Source: Massilia agrisoli
GTDB taxonomy: Bacteria > Pseudomonadota > Gammaproteobacteria > Burkholderiales > Burkholderiaceae_D
Direction: 5' to 3'
Length of the DNA stretch: 64,000 bases
NCBI RefSeq assembly: GCF_020831365.1
Contig: NZ_JAJHPV010000014.1
Location: 248,001-312,000, forward strand
Below, piece after piece: positions 17,829-26,120 of the stretch. The stretch's first letter is position 1, and the number at the start of each line of letters is the position of its first letter. Both the position numbers and the translations under genes were made by a program. The notes beneath the pieces were generated by a model. It saw only the letters and a list, made by a program, of their open reading frames with translations, searched no databases and had not been told where the DNA came from.

Positions 17829-20078
17829 ATGAAGAAGCACATGTTGATGGTCGCGATGGCATTTGCCATGTCGACCCAAGCGGCAACCACCCAGCCTGAG
17901 CGCGTCGCTGCGACCCAGCTCAAACCGATTCCAGCCCAGACCCAGGCCGCGCTGTGGGCGTCGCGCCTGCTGGGCCGCTATCACTACAAGGCCATGCCGC
18001 TCGACGATGCGATGTCGGAAAAAATCTTCGACAAGTACTTCGAGTCGCTCGACGGCGAAAAGCTGTTCTTCACGCAAGCCGACCTCGAGCAGTTCTCGGC
18101 GGCGCGCACCAAGATGGACGACGCGATCAACAATGAAAACTTGTCGATTCCGTTCGCCATCTACGGCGTCTACCAGCAGCGCTTCAGCGAGCGCATTGCG
18201 CACGCGCGCGAGTTGCTGAAAACCAAGATGGACTTCACCGCGGACGAGACCATGCAGCTCGACCGCGAAAAAGCGGCGTGGCCGAAGAACGAGGACGAGG
18301 CCCAGGACCTGTGGCGCAAGCGCGTCAAGAACGACTGGCTGCGCCTGAAGCTGGCCGGCAAGGAAGACAAGGCCATCCGCGAAACGCTGGACAAGCGTTA
18401 CGAAAATTACCAGAGCCGTGTTCGCAAGCTGAACAACGAGGACGTGTTCCAGATGTTCATGAACGCCTACGCCACCTCGATCGAGCCGCACACCAACTAC
18501 CTCGGCCCGCGTTCGGCCGAAAACTTCGATATCCAGATGCGCCTGTCGCTCGAAGGTATCGGCGCGGTACTGCAGACGCGTGACGAATACACCATCATCC
18601 GGGAGATCGTGCCCGGCAGCCCGGCTGCGATGTCGGGCAAGCTGAAGGTTGGCGACCGCATCCTCGGCGTGGCCCAGGGCGACGCCGCGGCCTTCACCGA
18701 CGTGCTCGGCTGGCGGATCGACGACGTGGTCCAGCTGGTGCGCGGCGCCAAGGGCTCGACGGTGCGCCTCGACGTGCTGCCGGCTGACGCTGGCCCTGAC
18801 GGCAAGCACATCACCGTCTCGATGGTGCGCAAGAAGATCAGCATGGAAGAGCAGGCCGCGAAAAAGCAGATCATCGAAGTCAAGGACGGCGGCGTGAACC
18901 GCCGGGTTGGCATCATTTCGCTGCCGACCTTCTACCAGGACTTCGAAGCCAAGCGCCGCGGCGACAAGGATTTCAAGAGCGCAACGCGTGACGTCGCCCG
19001 CATCCTGGGCGAGCTGAAGAAGGACAAAGTCGACAACGTCCTGATCGACCTGCGCAACAACGGCGGCGGCTCGCTGATGGAAGCGGTCGAACTGACTGGC
19101 CTGTTCATCGACAAGGGACCGGTCGTCATGCAGCGCAGCGCAGAAGGCCGCGTGGACGTCGAAAGCGATACCAATGCCGGCCTCGCGTGGTCTGGCCCGG
19201 TGGGTGTGCTGATCAACCGCGGTTCGGCGTCGGCGTCGGAGATTTTCGCCGCCGCGATCCAGGACTACGGCCGCGGCCTGGTGATCGGTGAGCCAAGCTT
19301 CGGCAAGGGCACCGTCCAGACGCTGGTCAACCTCGACCGCTTCGCGCAGGGCGAGAAGGCGCGCTATGGCGAGCTGAAGATGACGATTGCGCAGTTCTTC
19401 CGCATCAATGGCGGCACCACCCAGCTGCGCGGCGTTACGCCTGACATCAAGTTGCCGGTCACGTCCGATATCGACAACTTCGGCGAGTCGAGCTTCGACA
19501 ATGCCTTGCCATGGGTTGCGATCAAACCGGCGCCATTCGTGCCGCTGGGCGACATGAAGGAACTGGTGGCGCCGCTACAGAAACGCCATGAGGCGCGCAT
19601 CGCCAAGGACAAGGACTTCAAGTTCCTGCAAGAAGACCTGGCCCAGGTGCGCAAGCTGCGCAAGGACAACGCGATCTCGCTGAACGAGGCAGTGCGCCGC
19701 AAGGAGCGCGACGCCCAGGATGCGCGCAGCAAGCTGCGCGAAGCACGCCTGGCCGCCACGGCAACGCCGGCCGCAGCCGAGCCAGCGCCTTCGCCGCAGG
19801 GCAAGGAAGCGCGCAGCAAGGTGCCGGAACCGACCAAGCCGGTCAAGGCGGTCGCTGCGGTGAAGGGCTCGTCGCGCCAGGATGACGGCTTGCAGGCCGA
19901 CGAACGCAACCTGGCAGCGGAACTGGCGGCAGAGAAGGCCGCCAAGGACGCGAAGGATGTCATGCTGCATGAAGCTGCCAATGTGTTGGCCGATGCGGTT
20001 GGCCTGCTGAAAACCGACACCCGGATGGCCTTGCGCGCCATGCCATACATGCCAGCAACCAAGGCCAGCTCGCCCTGA
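17829..20078 (+). CDS. prc: Carboxy-terminal (tail-specific) protease Prc
   Basis: A 749-residue periplasmic serine protease (signal near MKKHMLMVAMAFAMSTQAA). An N-terminal helical domain (to about residue 225) precedes a PDZ domain (GIGAVLQTRDEYTIIREIVPG) and the S41 catalytic core. By alignment with E. coli Prc the nucleophile is the middle serine of GSASASE (Ser468) and the general base is Lys493 in GEPSFGKGTVQT. A DUF3340-type C-terminal part ends in Ala/Lys-rich sequence. It trims C-termini of periplasmic and envelope proteins. ATG 17829 has GGAGA upstream. A strong terminator follows; 227 bases upstream show no clear promoter. Confidence 0.93.
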   Translation: MKKHMLMVAMAFAMSTQAATTQPERVAATQLKPIPAQTQAALWASRLLGRYHYKAMPLDDAMSEKIFDKYFESLDGEKLFFTQADLEQFSAARTKMDDAINNENLSIPFAIYGVYQQRFSERIAHARELLKTKMDFTADETMQLDREKAAWPKNEDEAQDLWRKRVKNDWLRLKLAGKEDKAIRETLDKRYENYQSRVRKLNNEDVFQMFMNAYATSIEPHTNYLGPRSAENFDIQMRLSLEGIGAVLQTRDEYTIIREIVPGSPAAMSGKLKVGDRILGVAQGDAAAFTDVLGWRIDDVVQLVRGAKGSTVRLDVLPADAGPDGKHITVSMVRKKISMEEQAAKKQIIEVKDGGVNRRVGIISLPTFYQDFEAKRRGDKDFKSATRDVARILGELKKDKVDNVLIDLRNNGGGSLMEAVELTGLFIDKGPVVMQRSAEGRVDVESDTNAGLAWSGPVGVLINRGSASASEIFAAAIQDYGRGLVIGEPSFGKGTVQTLVNLDRFAQGEKARYGELKMTIAQFFRINGGTTQLRGVTPDIKLPVTSDIDNFGESSFDNALPWVAIKPAPFVPLGDMKELVAPLQKRHEARIAKDKDFKFLQEDLAQVRKLRKDNAISLNEAVRRKERDAQDARSKLREARLAATATPAAAEPAPSPQGKEARSKVPEPTKPVKAVAAVKGSSRQDDGLQADERNLAAELAAEKAAKDAKDVMLHEAANVLADAVGLLKTDTRMALRAMPYMPATKASSP

Positions 20079-20102
20079 TCAGCGCCTGCCAGTTTCCCTC
20101 CC

Positions 20103-20138
20103 AAAAATGGCCACATAGCAGTATGTGGCCATTTTTTT
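20103..20138 (+). terminator. Rho-independent terminator of prc
   Basis: AAAAATGGCCACATA and TATGTGGCCATTTTT form a 15-bp perfect stem around GCAG, followed by further T residues. The stem is flanked by A and T runs, so it can work in both directions. Confidence 0.92.
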
Positions 20139-20180
20139 ATTTTTCCAAGGGAACTTTGTTGTTGAAATGTACTCGCGCAC

Positions 20181-20227
20181 GATTGAAAACAATCATGAGT
20201 TGCATTTATTTTCATAAATGTTATGAT
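20181..20227 (+). promoter_or_regulatory. Putative sigma70 promoter with upstream dyad for the PEP-CTERM gene
   Basis: TTGCAT (20200-20205), a 16-base spacer, and TATGAT (20222-20227) resemble sigma70 -35/-10 boxes in an A/T-rich stretch. Just upstream lies the dyad GATTGAAAACAATC (20181-20194), a possible operator. The gene's start codon is 55 bases beyond the -10. Confidence 0.55.
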
Positions 20228-20282
20228 GCCTCATCGTTGTAATTTTTATATCGTAGTTGTCAAGAATAAAAGGGAGGGGCAT

Positions 20283-20903
20283 ATGGTCATTCGTTCACTC
20301 GTTATCGCAGCAATGTTCGCTGGCGCAGCTTCTGCACATGCAGCGCCAACTTCGTCCACTGCTGGCATGCTCGGTGGCTGGACCCTGCAATCGGGTTCCG
20401 TCAGTGTCGTCGGCGCCCTGAACAGCATCGATGCAATCGTCGCAAGCGGCAACTGGGCTGCGTTCTCGCAAGCCTGGAGCATGCACACCAGCCTCTCGGC
20501 GGGCGCGGCGGGCAGTTCGGCTGTTCTGTTTTCGCCTAGCGCAATGGGCGGCATGTCCGGCTTCGGCGGCGGCGCAGCACCTGCAACCGGCGGCGCAGCA
20601 CCTGTAGTCGGTGGCGGCGCAAGCGGCGGTGGCGCAGGCGTTGGTGGCGGCGCCGGTGGTGGCGTTGGCGGCAGCATCGGTGGCGGCATCGATCTCGGCG
20701 GTGGTGGTGGCATCGGCGGTGGCACCGACCTCACCGTTCCTGGCATCGGCGCTGGCGTCGACCTCGACATCACTGTCGGTAACGGCAATGACAACGGCGG
20801 TGGCGGTGGCGGCGCAGCAGAAATCCCCGAGCCAGGTTCGATCGCACTGCTGCTGGCTGGCCTTGCAGGCGTCGGCTTCGCGTCGCGCCGCCGTTCGCGC
20901 TGA
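20283..20903 (+). CDS. Glycine-rich PEP-CTERM sorted protein
   Basis: A 206-residue exported protein: signal peptide MVIRSLVIAAMFAGAASAHA, a Ser/Ala segment (to about residue 90), a low-complexity Gly-rich tract of about 80 residues (repeated GGG, GGA, GGI blocks), and a C-terminal PEP-CTERM signal IPEPGSIALLLAGLAGVG ending in FASRRRSR. PEP-CTERM proteins are processed by exosortase EpsH/XrtA-type enzymes, often with exopolysaccharide production; no exosortase gene is in the window. The start at 20283 has a very strong ribosome site (GGGAGGGG). It has its own promoter and terminator. Confidence 0.85.
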   Translation: MVIRSLVIAAMFAGAASAHAAPTSSTAGMLGGWTLQSGSVSVVGALNSIDAIVASGNWAAFSQAWSMHTSLSAGAAGSSAVLFSPSAMGGMSGFGGGAAPATGGAAPVVGGGASGGGAGVGGGAGGGVGGSIGGGIDLGGGGGIGGGTDLTVPGIGAGVDLDITVGNGNDNGGGGGGAAEIPEPGSIALLLAGLAGVGFASRRRSR

Positions 20904-20936
20904 GCTGTCCTCCCTCAGCTGAAAAGCTGAAATAAC

Positions 20937-20972
20937 AACGCCGCCGGGTACATGCCTTGGCGGCGTTTTTTT
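20937..20972 (+). terminator. Rho-independent terminator of the PEP-CTERM gene
   Basis: AACGCCGCC pairs with GGCGGCGTT across a 13-base loop, followed by a T run. Confidence 0.88.
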
Positions 20973-20988
20973 CATGTACAATTCTTGT

Positions 20989-21006
20989 GAACGACCGTGC
21001 TTTTTT
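20989..21006. promoter_or_regulatory. Operator-like motif upstream of the ACAD/MaoC operon
   Basis: GAACGACCGTGCTTTTTT lies 24 bases before the first acyl-CoA dehydrogenase start. An almost identical, inverted-orientation copy (GAACGACCGTACTTTTT) precedes the kinase/ACAD operon at 27237-27253. The motif is partly palindromic, as expected of a TetR-type operator. Both downstream genes also share the ribosome-site context AACAAGGAGA. Confidence 0.55.
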
Positions 21007-21030
21007 GGCGGCGAATAACAAGGAGATTGT

Positions 21031-22221
21031 ATGGACCTGAACTATACGAGCGAGGACCTGGCGTTTCGCGACCATGTGCGCGCCTTCCTCGACGCCAACC
21101 TGCCTGCGGACCTGCAGCAGAAAGTGCGCAAGCACCTGCGCATGGCGAAGGAAGACTATGTGCGCTGGCACAAGATTCTCGCCAGGCAGGGCTGGGTGGC
21201 GCCGGCATGGCCGGTCGAATATGGCGGCACAGGCTGGACGCCGGTGCAGCGCCACATCTGGGAAGAAGAATGCGCGCGTGCTGGAACCCCGCCGATCCTG
21301 CCGTTCGGCGTCAACATGGTGGCGCCCGTCATCATGGCGTTCGGTAACGATGCCCAAAAGGCTTATTACCTGCCGCGTATCCTGTCCTGCGAGGACTGGT
21401 GGTGCCAGGGATACTCCGAGCCGGGCGCAGGCTCGGACCTCGCGTCGCTCAAGACCACCGCCGTACGTGAAGGCGACCATTACATCGTCAACGGCCAGAA
21501 GACCTGGACCACGCTGGCGCAGCACGCCGACATGATTTTCTGCCTGGTGCGCACCGACACCGGCGTACGCAAGCAGGAAGGCATTTCCTTCCTGCTGATT
21601 GACATGCACACACCTGGCGTGACGGTCCGCCCGATCATCATGCTCGACGAAGACCACGAGGTGAACGAGGTATTCTTCGATAACGTCAAGGTACCGGTGC
21701 AAAACCTGATCGGCCAGGAGAACAAAGGCTGGACCTACGCCAAATACCTGCTTGGCCACGAACGCACCGGCATCGCTGCCGTTGGCCGTTCCAAGCGCGA
21801 ACTGGCCTCGCTCAAGAAACTGGCAGCCGCACAGTCGAAGAACGGCAAGCCGCTGATCGAAGACCCGCTGTTCGCCGCCAAGGTCGCCACGCTGGAGATC
21901 GAACTGATGGCGCTCGAGATGACGGTGCTGCGCGTGCTGGCGCAAGCCAACAAGGCGCCGGGGCCGGAAGCGTCGGTGCTCAAGGTGAGGGGCACCGACA
22001 TCCAGCAGACCCTGTCCGAACTGATGGTCGAAGCGGTTGGCCCGCAGGCGCTGCCGTTCGACCCGGCCTACCTCGAAGGATCGGCCGAACACGCGGTCAC
22101 GGGCGAGGACGATGCCGCTCCGCTGGCGTCGCACTACTTCAATTTCCGCAAAACCTCCATCTACGGCGGCTCGAACGAAATTCAACGAAACATCATCACC
22201 CAGATGATCCTGGGCCTGTGA
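21031..22221 (+). CDS. Acyl-CoA dehydrogenase (pimeloyl-CoA dehydrogenase large-subunit type)
   Basis: A 396-residue FAD enzyme introducing an alpha-beta double bond into acyl-CoA. The three ACAD domains are seen: helical N-terminus (MDLNYTSEDLAFRDHVRAFL), the middle beta domain (WWCQGYSEPGAGSDLASLKT and YIVNGQKTWTT), and the C-terminal helices ending in IYGGSNEIQRNIITQMILGL. Sequence style matches the large subunit of PimC/PimD-like pairs, and the next gene looks like the small subunit. It is first of a four-gene operon with the second ACAD and two MaoC proteins, pointing to degradation of dicarboxylic, branched or sterol-side-chain acyl-CoAs. Confidence 0.9.
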   Translation: MDLNYTSEDLAFRDHVRAFLDANLPADLQQKVRKHLRMAKEDYVRWHKILARQGWVAPAWPVEYGGTGWTPVQRHIWEEECARAGTPPILPFGVNMVAPVIMAFGNDAQKAYYLPRILSCEDWWCQGYSEPGAGSDLASLKTTAVREGDHYIVNGQKTWTTLAQHADMIFCLVRTDTGVRKQEGISFLLIDMHTPGVTVRPIIMLDEDHEVNEVFFDNVKVPVQNLIGQENKGWTYAKYLLGHERTGIAAVGRSKRELASLKKLAAAQSKNGKPLIEDPLFAAKVATLEIELMALEMTVLRVLAQANKAPGPEASVLKVRGTDIQQTLSELMVEAVGPQALPFDPAYLEGSAEHAVTGEDDAAPLASHYFNFRKTSIYGGSNEIQRNIITQMILGL

Positions 22222-22231
22222 GGGATTGAGC

Positions 22232-23377
22232 ATGGATTTCAACTTCAAGGAAGAACAGCAGCAGTTTGCGGACGCCCTCAAGCGCTGGATCGCCAAGGAC
22301 TATAACTTCGAGACGCGTAAAAAAATCATCCACTCCGACAGCGGCGTGTCCGATGCCGCGTGGTCCACGCTCGCCGAACTGGGCATGACGGCGCTGCCGG
22401 TGCCGGAAGAGCAGGGCGGCTTCAGCGGCAGCGCGGTCGACATGTTCGTCGTCATGCAGGAGCTTGGACGCGGCCTGGTGGTCGAGCCATATTTCGCCAC
22501 CGTCCTGGGCGCAGAGTTCCTCAAGCTTGGCGGCGGCCATGCCGGCTTGCTTGAACAAGTAGCCAGCGGTGACCTGAAGCTGGCCTGCGCGCTGGGCGAA
22601 AAGCAATCGCGCCACGACCTGTCGGACATCGCCACCACTGCCGCCGCTTCTGGCGACGGCTACGTCATCAACGGCCGCAAGAGCGTCGTCGTGCACGGCG
22701 GGCAGGCTGGAAGCCTGATCGTGTCGGCGCGCACCTCGGGTGGCCAACGCGATGCATCAGGCGTGAGCCTGTTCGTCGTGCCAGCCGATAGCGCTGGCGT
22801 GCAAGTAACGGATTACCGCACCCTCGACGGCCTGCGCGCCGCCGACATCGTGTTCGACCACGTGCAGGTGCCGGCGTCCGCGCTGCTAGGCGCGGCTGGC
22901 GCGGGCTGGGACATCCTCGATGCGGCTACCGACTACGGCGCTGGCCTGCTGTGCGCCGAAGCGCTTGGCGCGATGGAAGCCATCTTCGCGGCGACGCTGG
23001 AGTACCTGAAAACCCGTAACCAGTTTGGTGCGCCGATCGGCAAATTCCAGGCGCTGCAGCACCGGATGGCCGACATGTACATCCACCTCGAGCAGGCCCG
23101 CTCGATGGCGCTGCTCGCCGCCGTCAAGCTGGGCTCAGGCGACGCGGCAGAGCGGCGCCGCGTGGTCTCGGCGGCCAAGTTCCGTGTCGGGCAGGCGGCG
23201 AAGTTCGTCGGACAGCAGGCAGTGCAGCTGCACGGCGGGATGGGCGTGACCGACGAACTGCCGGCCGCGCACCACTTCAAGCGCCTGACGATGATCGAGC
23301 TCTCGCTCGGCGATTCCGACCACCACCTGGCGCGCTTCATTGCCCAGCCAGGATTCGCGCAAGGGGAATTCGCATGA
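22232..23377 (+). CDS. Acyl-CoA dehydrogenase (pimeloyl-CoA dehydrogenase small-subunit type)
   Basis: A 381-residue ACAD paralogue starting ten bases after the previous gene; ATG 22232 is preferred to a TTG two codons earlier. The usual beta-domain motifs are degenerate (KLACALGEKQSRHD in place of the flavin-contacting TEP segment; YVINGRKSVVVHGGQAG), but the C-terminal helical part is well conserved (RNQFGAPIGKFQALQHRMADMYI, QAVQLHGGMGVTDELPAAHHFKR). That pattern is normal for the small subunit of heteromeric ACADs, where one active site is shared. It overlaps the next gene by ATGA. Confidence 0.88.
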   Translation: MDFNFKEEQQQFADALKRWIAKDYNFETRKKIIHSDSGVSDAAWSTLAELGMTALPVPEEQGGFSGSAVDMFVVMQELGRGLVVEPYFATVLGAEFLKLGGGHAGLLEQVASGDLKLACALGEKQSRHDLSDIATTAAASGDGYVINGRKSVVVHGGQAGSLIVSARTSGGQRDASGVSLFVVPADSAGVQVTDYRTLDGLRAADIVFDHVQVPASALLGAAGAGWDILDAATDYGAGLLCAEALGAMEAIFAATLEYLKTRNQFGAPIGKFQALQHRMADMYIHLEQARSMALLAAVKLGSGDAAERRRVVSAAKFRVGQAAKFVGQQAVQLHGGMGVTDELPAAHHFKRLTMIELSLGDSDHHLARFIAQPGFAQGEFA

Positions 23378-23844
23378 GCACCCGGCGCTGGTATTTCGAA
23401 GACTTTTTCCCGGGCCAGGAGATCGAGCTGGGTTCGCGCACGGTGACCGAGCAGGAGATCATCGAGTTCGCCACCGACTTCGACCCCCAGCCCTTCCACG
23501 TCGACCGCGACGCTGCCAGGGACTCGATCTTCGGCGGCGTGATTGCCAGCGGCTGGCACACCTGCAGCATGATCATGCGCATCGTGGTCGACAGCGTGCT
23601 TGGCAATTCGTCCAGCATGGGATCGCCGGGGCTGGAGAAGGTGCGCTGGATACTGCCGGTGCGGCCGAACGACACGCTGAGCGTGCGCTACATCACCACG
23701 CAGGTGAAGGCATCGTCTTCAAAGCCGGACCGCGGCGTGGTCTGGTCGACCTGGGAAGCGCGCAACCAGGATGGCGAACTGGTATGCACGGTCGAAGGCA
23801 TGGGCATGTACGGGCGCCGGCCACAGGAAGTCGCCAGTGCTTGA
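23374..23844 (+). CDS. MaoC-family hydratase 1
   Basis: A 156-residue hot-dog-fold protein. RTVTEQEIIEFATDFDPQPFHVD contains the hydratase-2 motif (Asp and His), followed by FGGVIASGWHT. MaoC proteins hydrate 2-enoyl-CoA; two different ones in a row (this and the next gene) often form a heterodimer. The start overlaps the ACAD stop as ATGA, which implies translational coupling. Confidence 0.87.
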   Translation: MSTRRWYFEDFFPGQEIELGSRTVTEQEIIEFATDFDPQPFHVDRDAARDSIFGGVIASGWHTCSMIMRIVVDSVLGNSSSMGSPGLEKVRWILPVRPNDTLSVRYITTQVKASSSKPDRGVVWSTWEARNQDGELVCTVEGMGMYGRRPQEVASA

Positions 23845-24292
23845 AGTGACCAGCGCAGCCCAGCTTGGGGCCTTGGCCGGCATGGAGGTCGCGGTATCGC
23901 CCTGGATGGAGATATCGCAGCAGCGTGTAAACACGTTTGCCGACGCGACCTCCGACCACCAGTGGATTCATGTCGATCCTGAACGGTGCGCGCGCGAGTC
24001 GCCATTCGGGAAGCCGGTTGCGCATGGCTTCCTCACCTTGTCGCTGCTGCCGGCGATGTTCGAAAGCGCCATCGCCATGCTCGGCTTCCGCATGGTGCTC
24101 AACTACGGCCTGAACAAGGTGCGCTTTCCGGCGCCGGTGCCGGTGGGAAGCCGGGTACGGGCCAGGCTGGTGCTGCAGGCGGTCGAGGCAATCGACGGCG
24201 GATCGCAGCTGGTGTGGGATGTGACGGTGGAGCGAGAGGGCGAGGCGAAGCCGGTATGCGTCGCCGAATTCCTGATGCGCTGTTACACGTAG
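23837..24292 (+). CDS. MaoC-family hydratase 2
   Basis: A 151-residue MaoC paralogue. It retains QQRVNTFADATSDHQWIHVDPERC and SPFGKPVAHGFLTLSLLP, the full (R)-hydratase signature, so it is probably the catalytic partner of the preceding gene. The start chosen is GTG at 23837, with GGAAG about 10 bases upstream and an 8-base overlap with the previous stop; no ATG fits the conserved N-terminus. The stop codon lies inside the left arm of the large palindrome at 24289. Confidence 0.85.
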   Translation: MLEVTSAAQLGALAGMEVAVSPWMEISQQRVNTFADATSDHQWIHVDPERCARESPFGKPVAHGFLTLSLLPAMFESAIAMLGFRMVLNYGLNKVRFPAPVPVGSRVRARLVLQAVEAIDGGSQLVWDVTVEREGEAKPVCVAEFLMRCYT

Positions 24293-24395
24293 GGCGGACA
24301 AGCGCGATAGCGCGCCTCCGCCGAATTGGCCCGATCAGCGATAGCGGTGTCCTTGCCAATTCGGCGGAGGCGGACTTCGTCCTTGTCCGCCCTAC
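24289..24395. repeat. 107-bp nested palindrome of the GTAGGGCGGA repeat family
   Basis: Outer arms GTAGGGCGGACAAG (24289-24302) and CTTGTCCGCCCTAC (24382-24395) are perfect complements. Inner arms of 17 bases (24314-24330 and 24355-24371, around CCTCCGCCGAATTGG) are also perfect. Each half is one repeat unit with its own internal CGC/GCG hairpin; the two units face each other. The left end overlaps the stop codon of the second MaoC gene. A related pair occurs at 55203-55292. It lies between convergent genes, where it can also act as a terminator. Confidence 0.85.
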
Positions 24396-24424
24396 GGTCT
24401 AGGGGGGGGCGAATAGCGATATTG

Positions 24425-24880
24425 TCAGCAGACGTCCACCCACTGGCCATTCGTCACCGATGCCAGCTGCATCGGGCTGATTCGTACCGCGGTATGGGTC
24501 GATCCCGCGGCCGGCAGCACCTCGTCGAAGTCCTGCAGCCTCTTATCGAGGTAGACAGGGAGCGCCTGCGCCAGCCCGAACGGGCACACCCCGCCCACCG
24601 GATGCCCGGTCAACTCGGCCACTTCGTCAGGCGGCAGCATCTTGCCCTTGCCGAAGGCCTGCTTGAACTTTTTGTTCTCGATGCGGGCATCCCCGCGCGC
24701 GACCACCAGGATCACCCGGTCATCCCCCAGGCGGAACGACAGGGTCTTGGCAATGCGCCCCGGCTCGACACCGTGCGCCTCGGCCGCCAGCGCCACGGTC
24801 GCGGTGCTGACGCCGAGTTCAATGATCGGGATGTCGAGGTTCTGGTCGCGGAAAAACTCACGTACGGATTGCAAACTCAT
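24425..24880 (-). CDS. YbaK/EbsC-family aminoacyl-tRNA-deacylase-like protein
   Basis: A 151-residue single-domain protein of the YbaK/ProX editing family. Visible: SVREFFRDQNLDIPIIEL, AHGVEPGRIAKTLSF with the conserved Lys, and the signature ELTGHPVGGVCPFGL. These proteins hydrolyse mis-acylated tRNA(Pro) or similar esters; this subtype's substrate is uncertain. The start at 24880 lies four bases beyond the ACAD stop (the longer upstream frame runs inside that gene). It is probably the last gene of the leftward kinase-ACAD operon, perhaps only by position. Confidence 0.82.
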   Translation of the reverse strand: MSLQSVREFFRDQNLDIPIIELGVSTATVALAAEAHGVEPGRIAKTLSFRLGDDRVILVVARGDARIENKKFKQAFGKGKMLPPDEVAELTGHPVGGVCPFGLAQALPVYLDKRLQDFDEVLPAAGSTHTAVRISPMQLASVTNGQWVDVC

Positions 24881-24884
24881 TGGC

Positions 24885-26108
24885 TCATCCCGCGTACTTG
24901 GCCAGTTCCAGCTTGGCCACCGCATTCCGGTGCACTTCGTCCGGCCCATCCGCGAGGCGCAATGTGCGGTTCCCCGCCCACTGGTAGGCAAGCGGGAAGT
25001 CGTCCGACACCCCGGCCGCGCCATGCGCCTGGATTGCCCAGTCGAGCACCTGCTGCGCGACGTTTGGCGCCACCACCTTGATCATCGCGATTTCGGCCTG
25101 CGCCTTCTTGTTCCCGACCGTATCCATCATCGACGCGGCCTTCAGCGTTAGCAAGCGCGCCATGTCGATGCGGATGCGCGACTCGGCGATCCGCTCGCGC
25201 CAGACGCCTTGTTCCGAGATCTTTTTGCCGAACGCGACCCGGCTGTCGAGCCGCTTGCACATCAGCTCCAGCGCGCGCTCGGCCACGCCGATTGCGCGCA
25301 TGCAGTGGTGGATGCGGCCAGGCCCAAGGCGGCCCTGTGCGATCTCGAAGCCGCGGCCTTCGCCGAGCAGCATGGCCGACGCCGGCACGCGCACGTTATC
25401 GAACAGGATTTCGCAGTGGCCATGCGGCGCGTCGTCGTAGCCGAACACCGGCAGCGGGCGCGCGATGGTGATGCCCGGGGTATCGGCCGGCACCATCAGC
25501 ATCGACTGCTGCGCGTGGCGCGCGGCGTTCGGATCGGTTTTGCCCATGACGATGAAGATCTTGCAGCGCGGGTCGCCTGCGCCTGAAATCCACCATTTAT
25601 GGCCGTTGATGACGTAGTCGCCGCCATCGCGCTCGATGCGGGTCTGGATGTTGGTCGCGTCGGACGAGGCGACTTCAGGCTCGGTCATGGCGAAGGCGGA
25701 GCGGATTTCGCCGCGCAGCAGCGGTTCGAGCCAGTCGCGTTTGTGCTCCTCGCTGCCGTAACGCTCGATGGTTTCCATGTTGCCGGTGTCCGGCGCGGCG
25801 CAATTGAACACTTCCGGCGCCCAGCTGACCCGGCCCATGATCTCGCACAGCGGCGCGTAATCGAGGTTGGACAAGCCTTCCGGCGCGCGTGGCGACTTCG
25901 GCAGGAACAGGTTCCATAGGCCCTGCTCACGCGCCAGCGGCTTGAGGCGCTCGATCAGTCCAGTAGGAATCCAGCGGTCGCCCTTGTCGCGGCCATTGCG
26001 GTCGACTTCTTCCTTGAAGGCTTTTTCGTTGGGGTAGATATGCTCGTCCATGAAGGCGAGCAGGCGTGCTTGCAGTTCCTTGCAACGGTCGGAGTAGTCG
26101 AAATCCAT
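24885..26108 (-). CDS. Acyl-CoA dehydrogenase of the ACAD10/ACAD11 (LvaC-like) type
   Basis: A 407-residue ACAD. N-terminus [16 protein letters not shown], then [18 protein letters not shown] (flavin and substrate contacts), [40 protein letters not shown], and the C-terminal [15 protein letters not shown]. The HHCMR and [10 protein letters not shown] signatures are those of mammalian ACAD10/11 and bacterial LvaC. It follows an APH-family kinase by 12 bases. In ACAD10/11 and the levulinate Lva pathway such a pair phosphorylates a 4-hydroxyacyl-CoA and then eliminates phosphate, so this enzyme probably acts in 4-hydroxy-acid breakdown (inference). Confidence 0.88.
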   Translation of the reverse strand: MDFDYSDRCKELQARLLAFMDEHIYPNEKAFKEEVDRNGRDKGDRWIPTGLIERLKPLAREQGLWNLFLPKSPRAPEGLSNLDYAPLCEIMGRVSWAPEVFNCAAPDTGNMETIERYGSEEHKRDWLEPLLRGEIRSAFAMTEPEVASSDATNIQTRIERDGGDYVINGHKWWISGAGDPRCKIFIVMGKTDPNAARHAQQSMLMVPADTPGITIARPLPVFGYDDAPHGHCEILFDNVRVPASAMLLGEGRGFEIAQGRLGPGRIHHCMRAIGVAERALELMCKRLDSRVAFGKKISEQGVWRERIAESRIRIDMARLLTLKAASMMDTVGNKKAQAEIAMIKVVAPNVAQQVLDWAIQAHGAAGVSDDFPLAYQWAGNRTLRLADGPDEVHRNAVAKLELAKYAG

Positions 26109-26120
26109 GGTCGTCCTTAT

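Noticed and set aside
20295-20981. Minus-strand frame rich in Ala/Thr/Asp opposite the PEP-CTERM gene
   Set aside because: It is produced by the repeated glycine codons of the real gene.
24289-24395. CRISPR or insertion-sequence end
   Set aside because: There is no spacer-repeat periodicity and no transposase; the structure is a pair of short palindromic units seen again at 55203.
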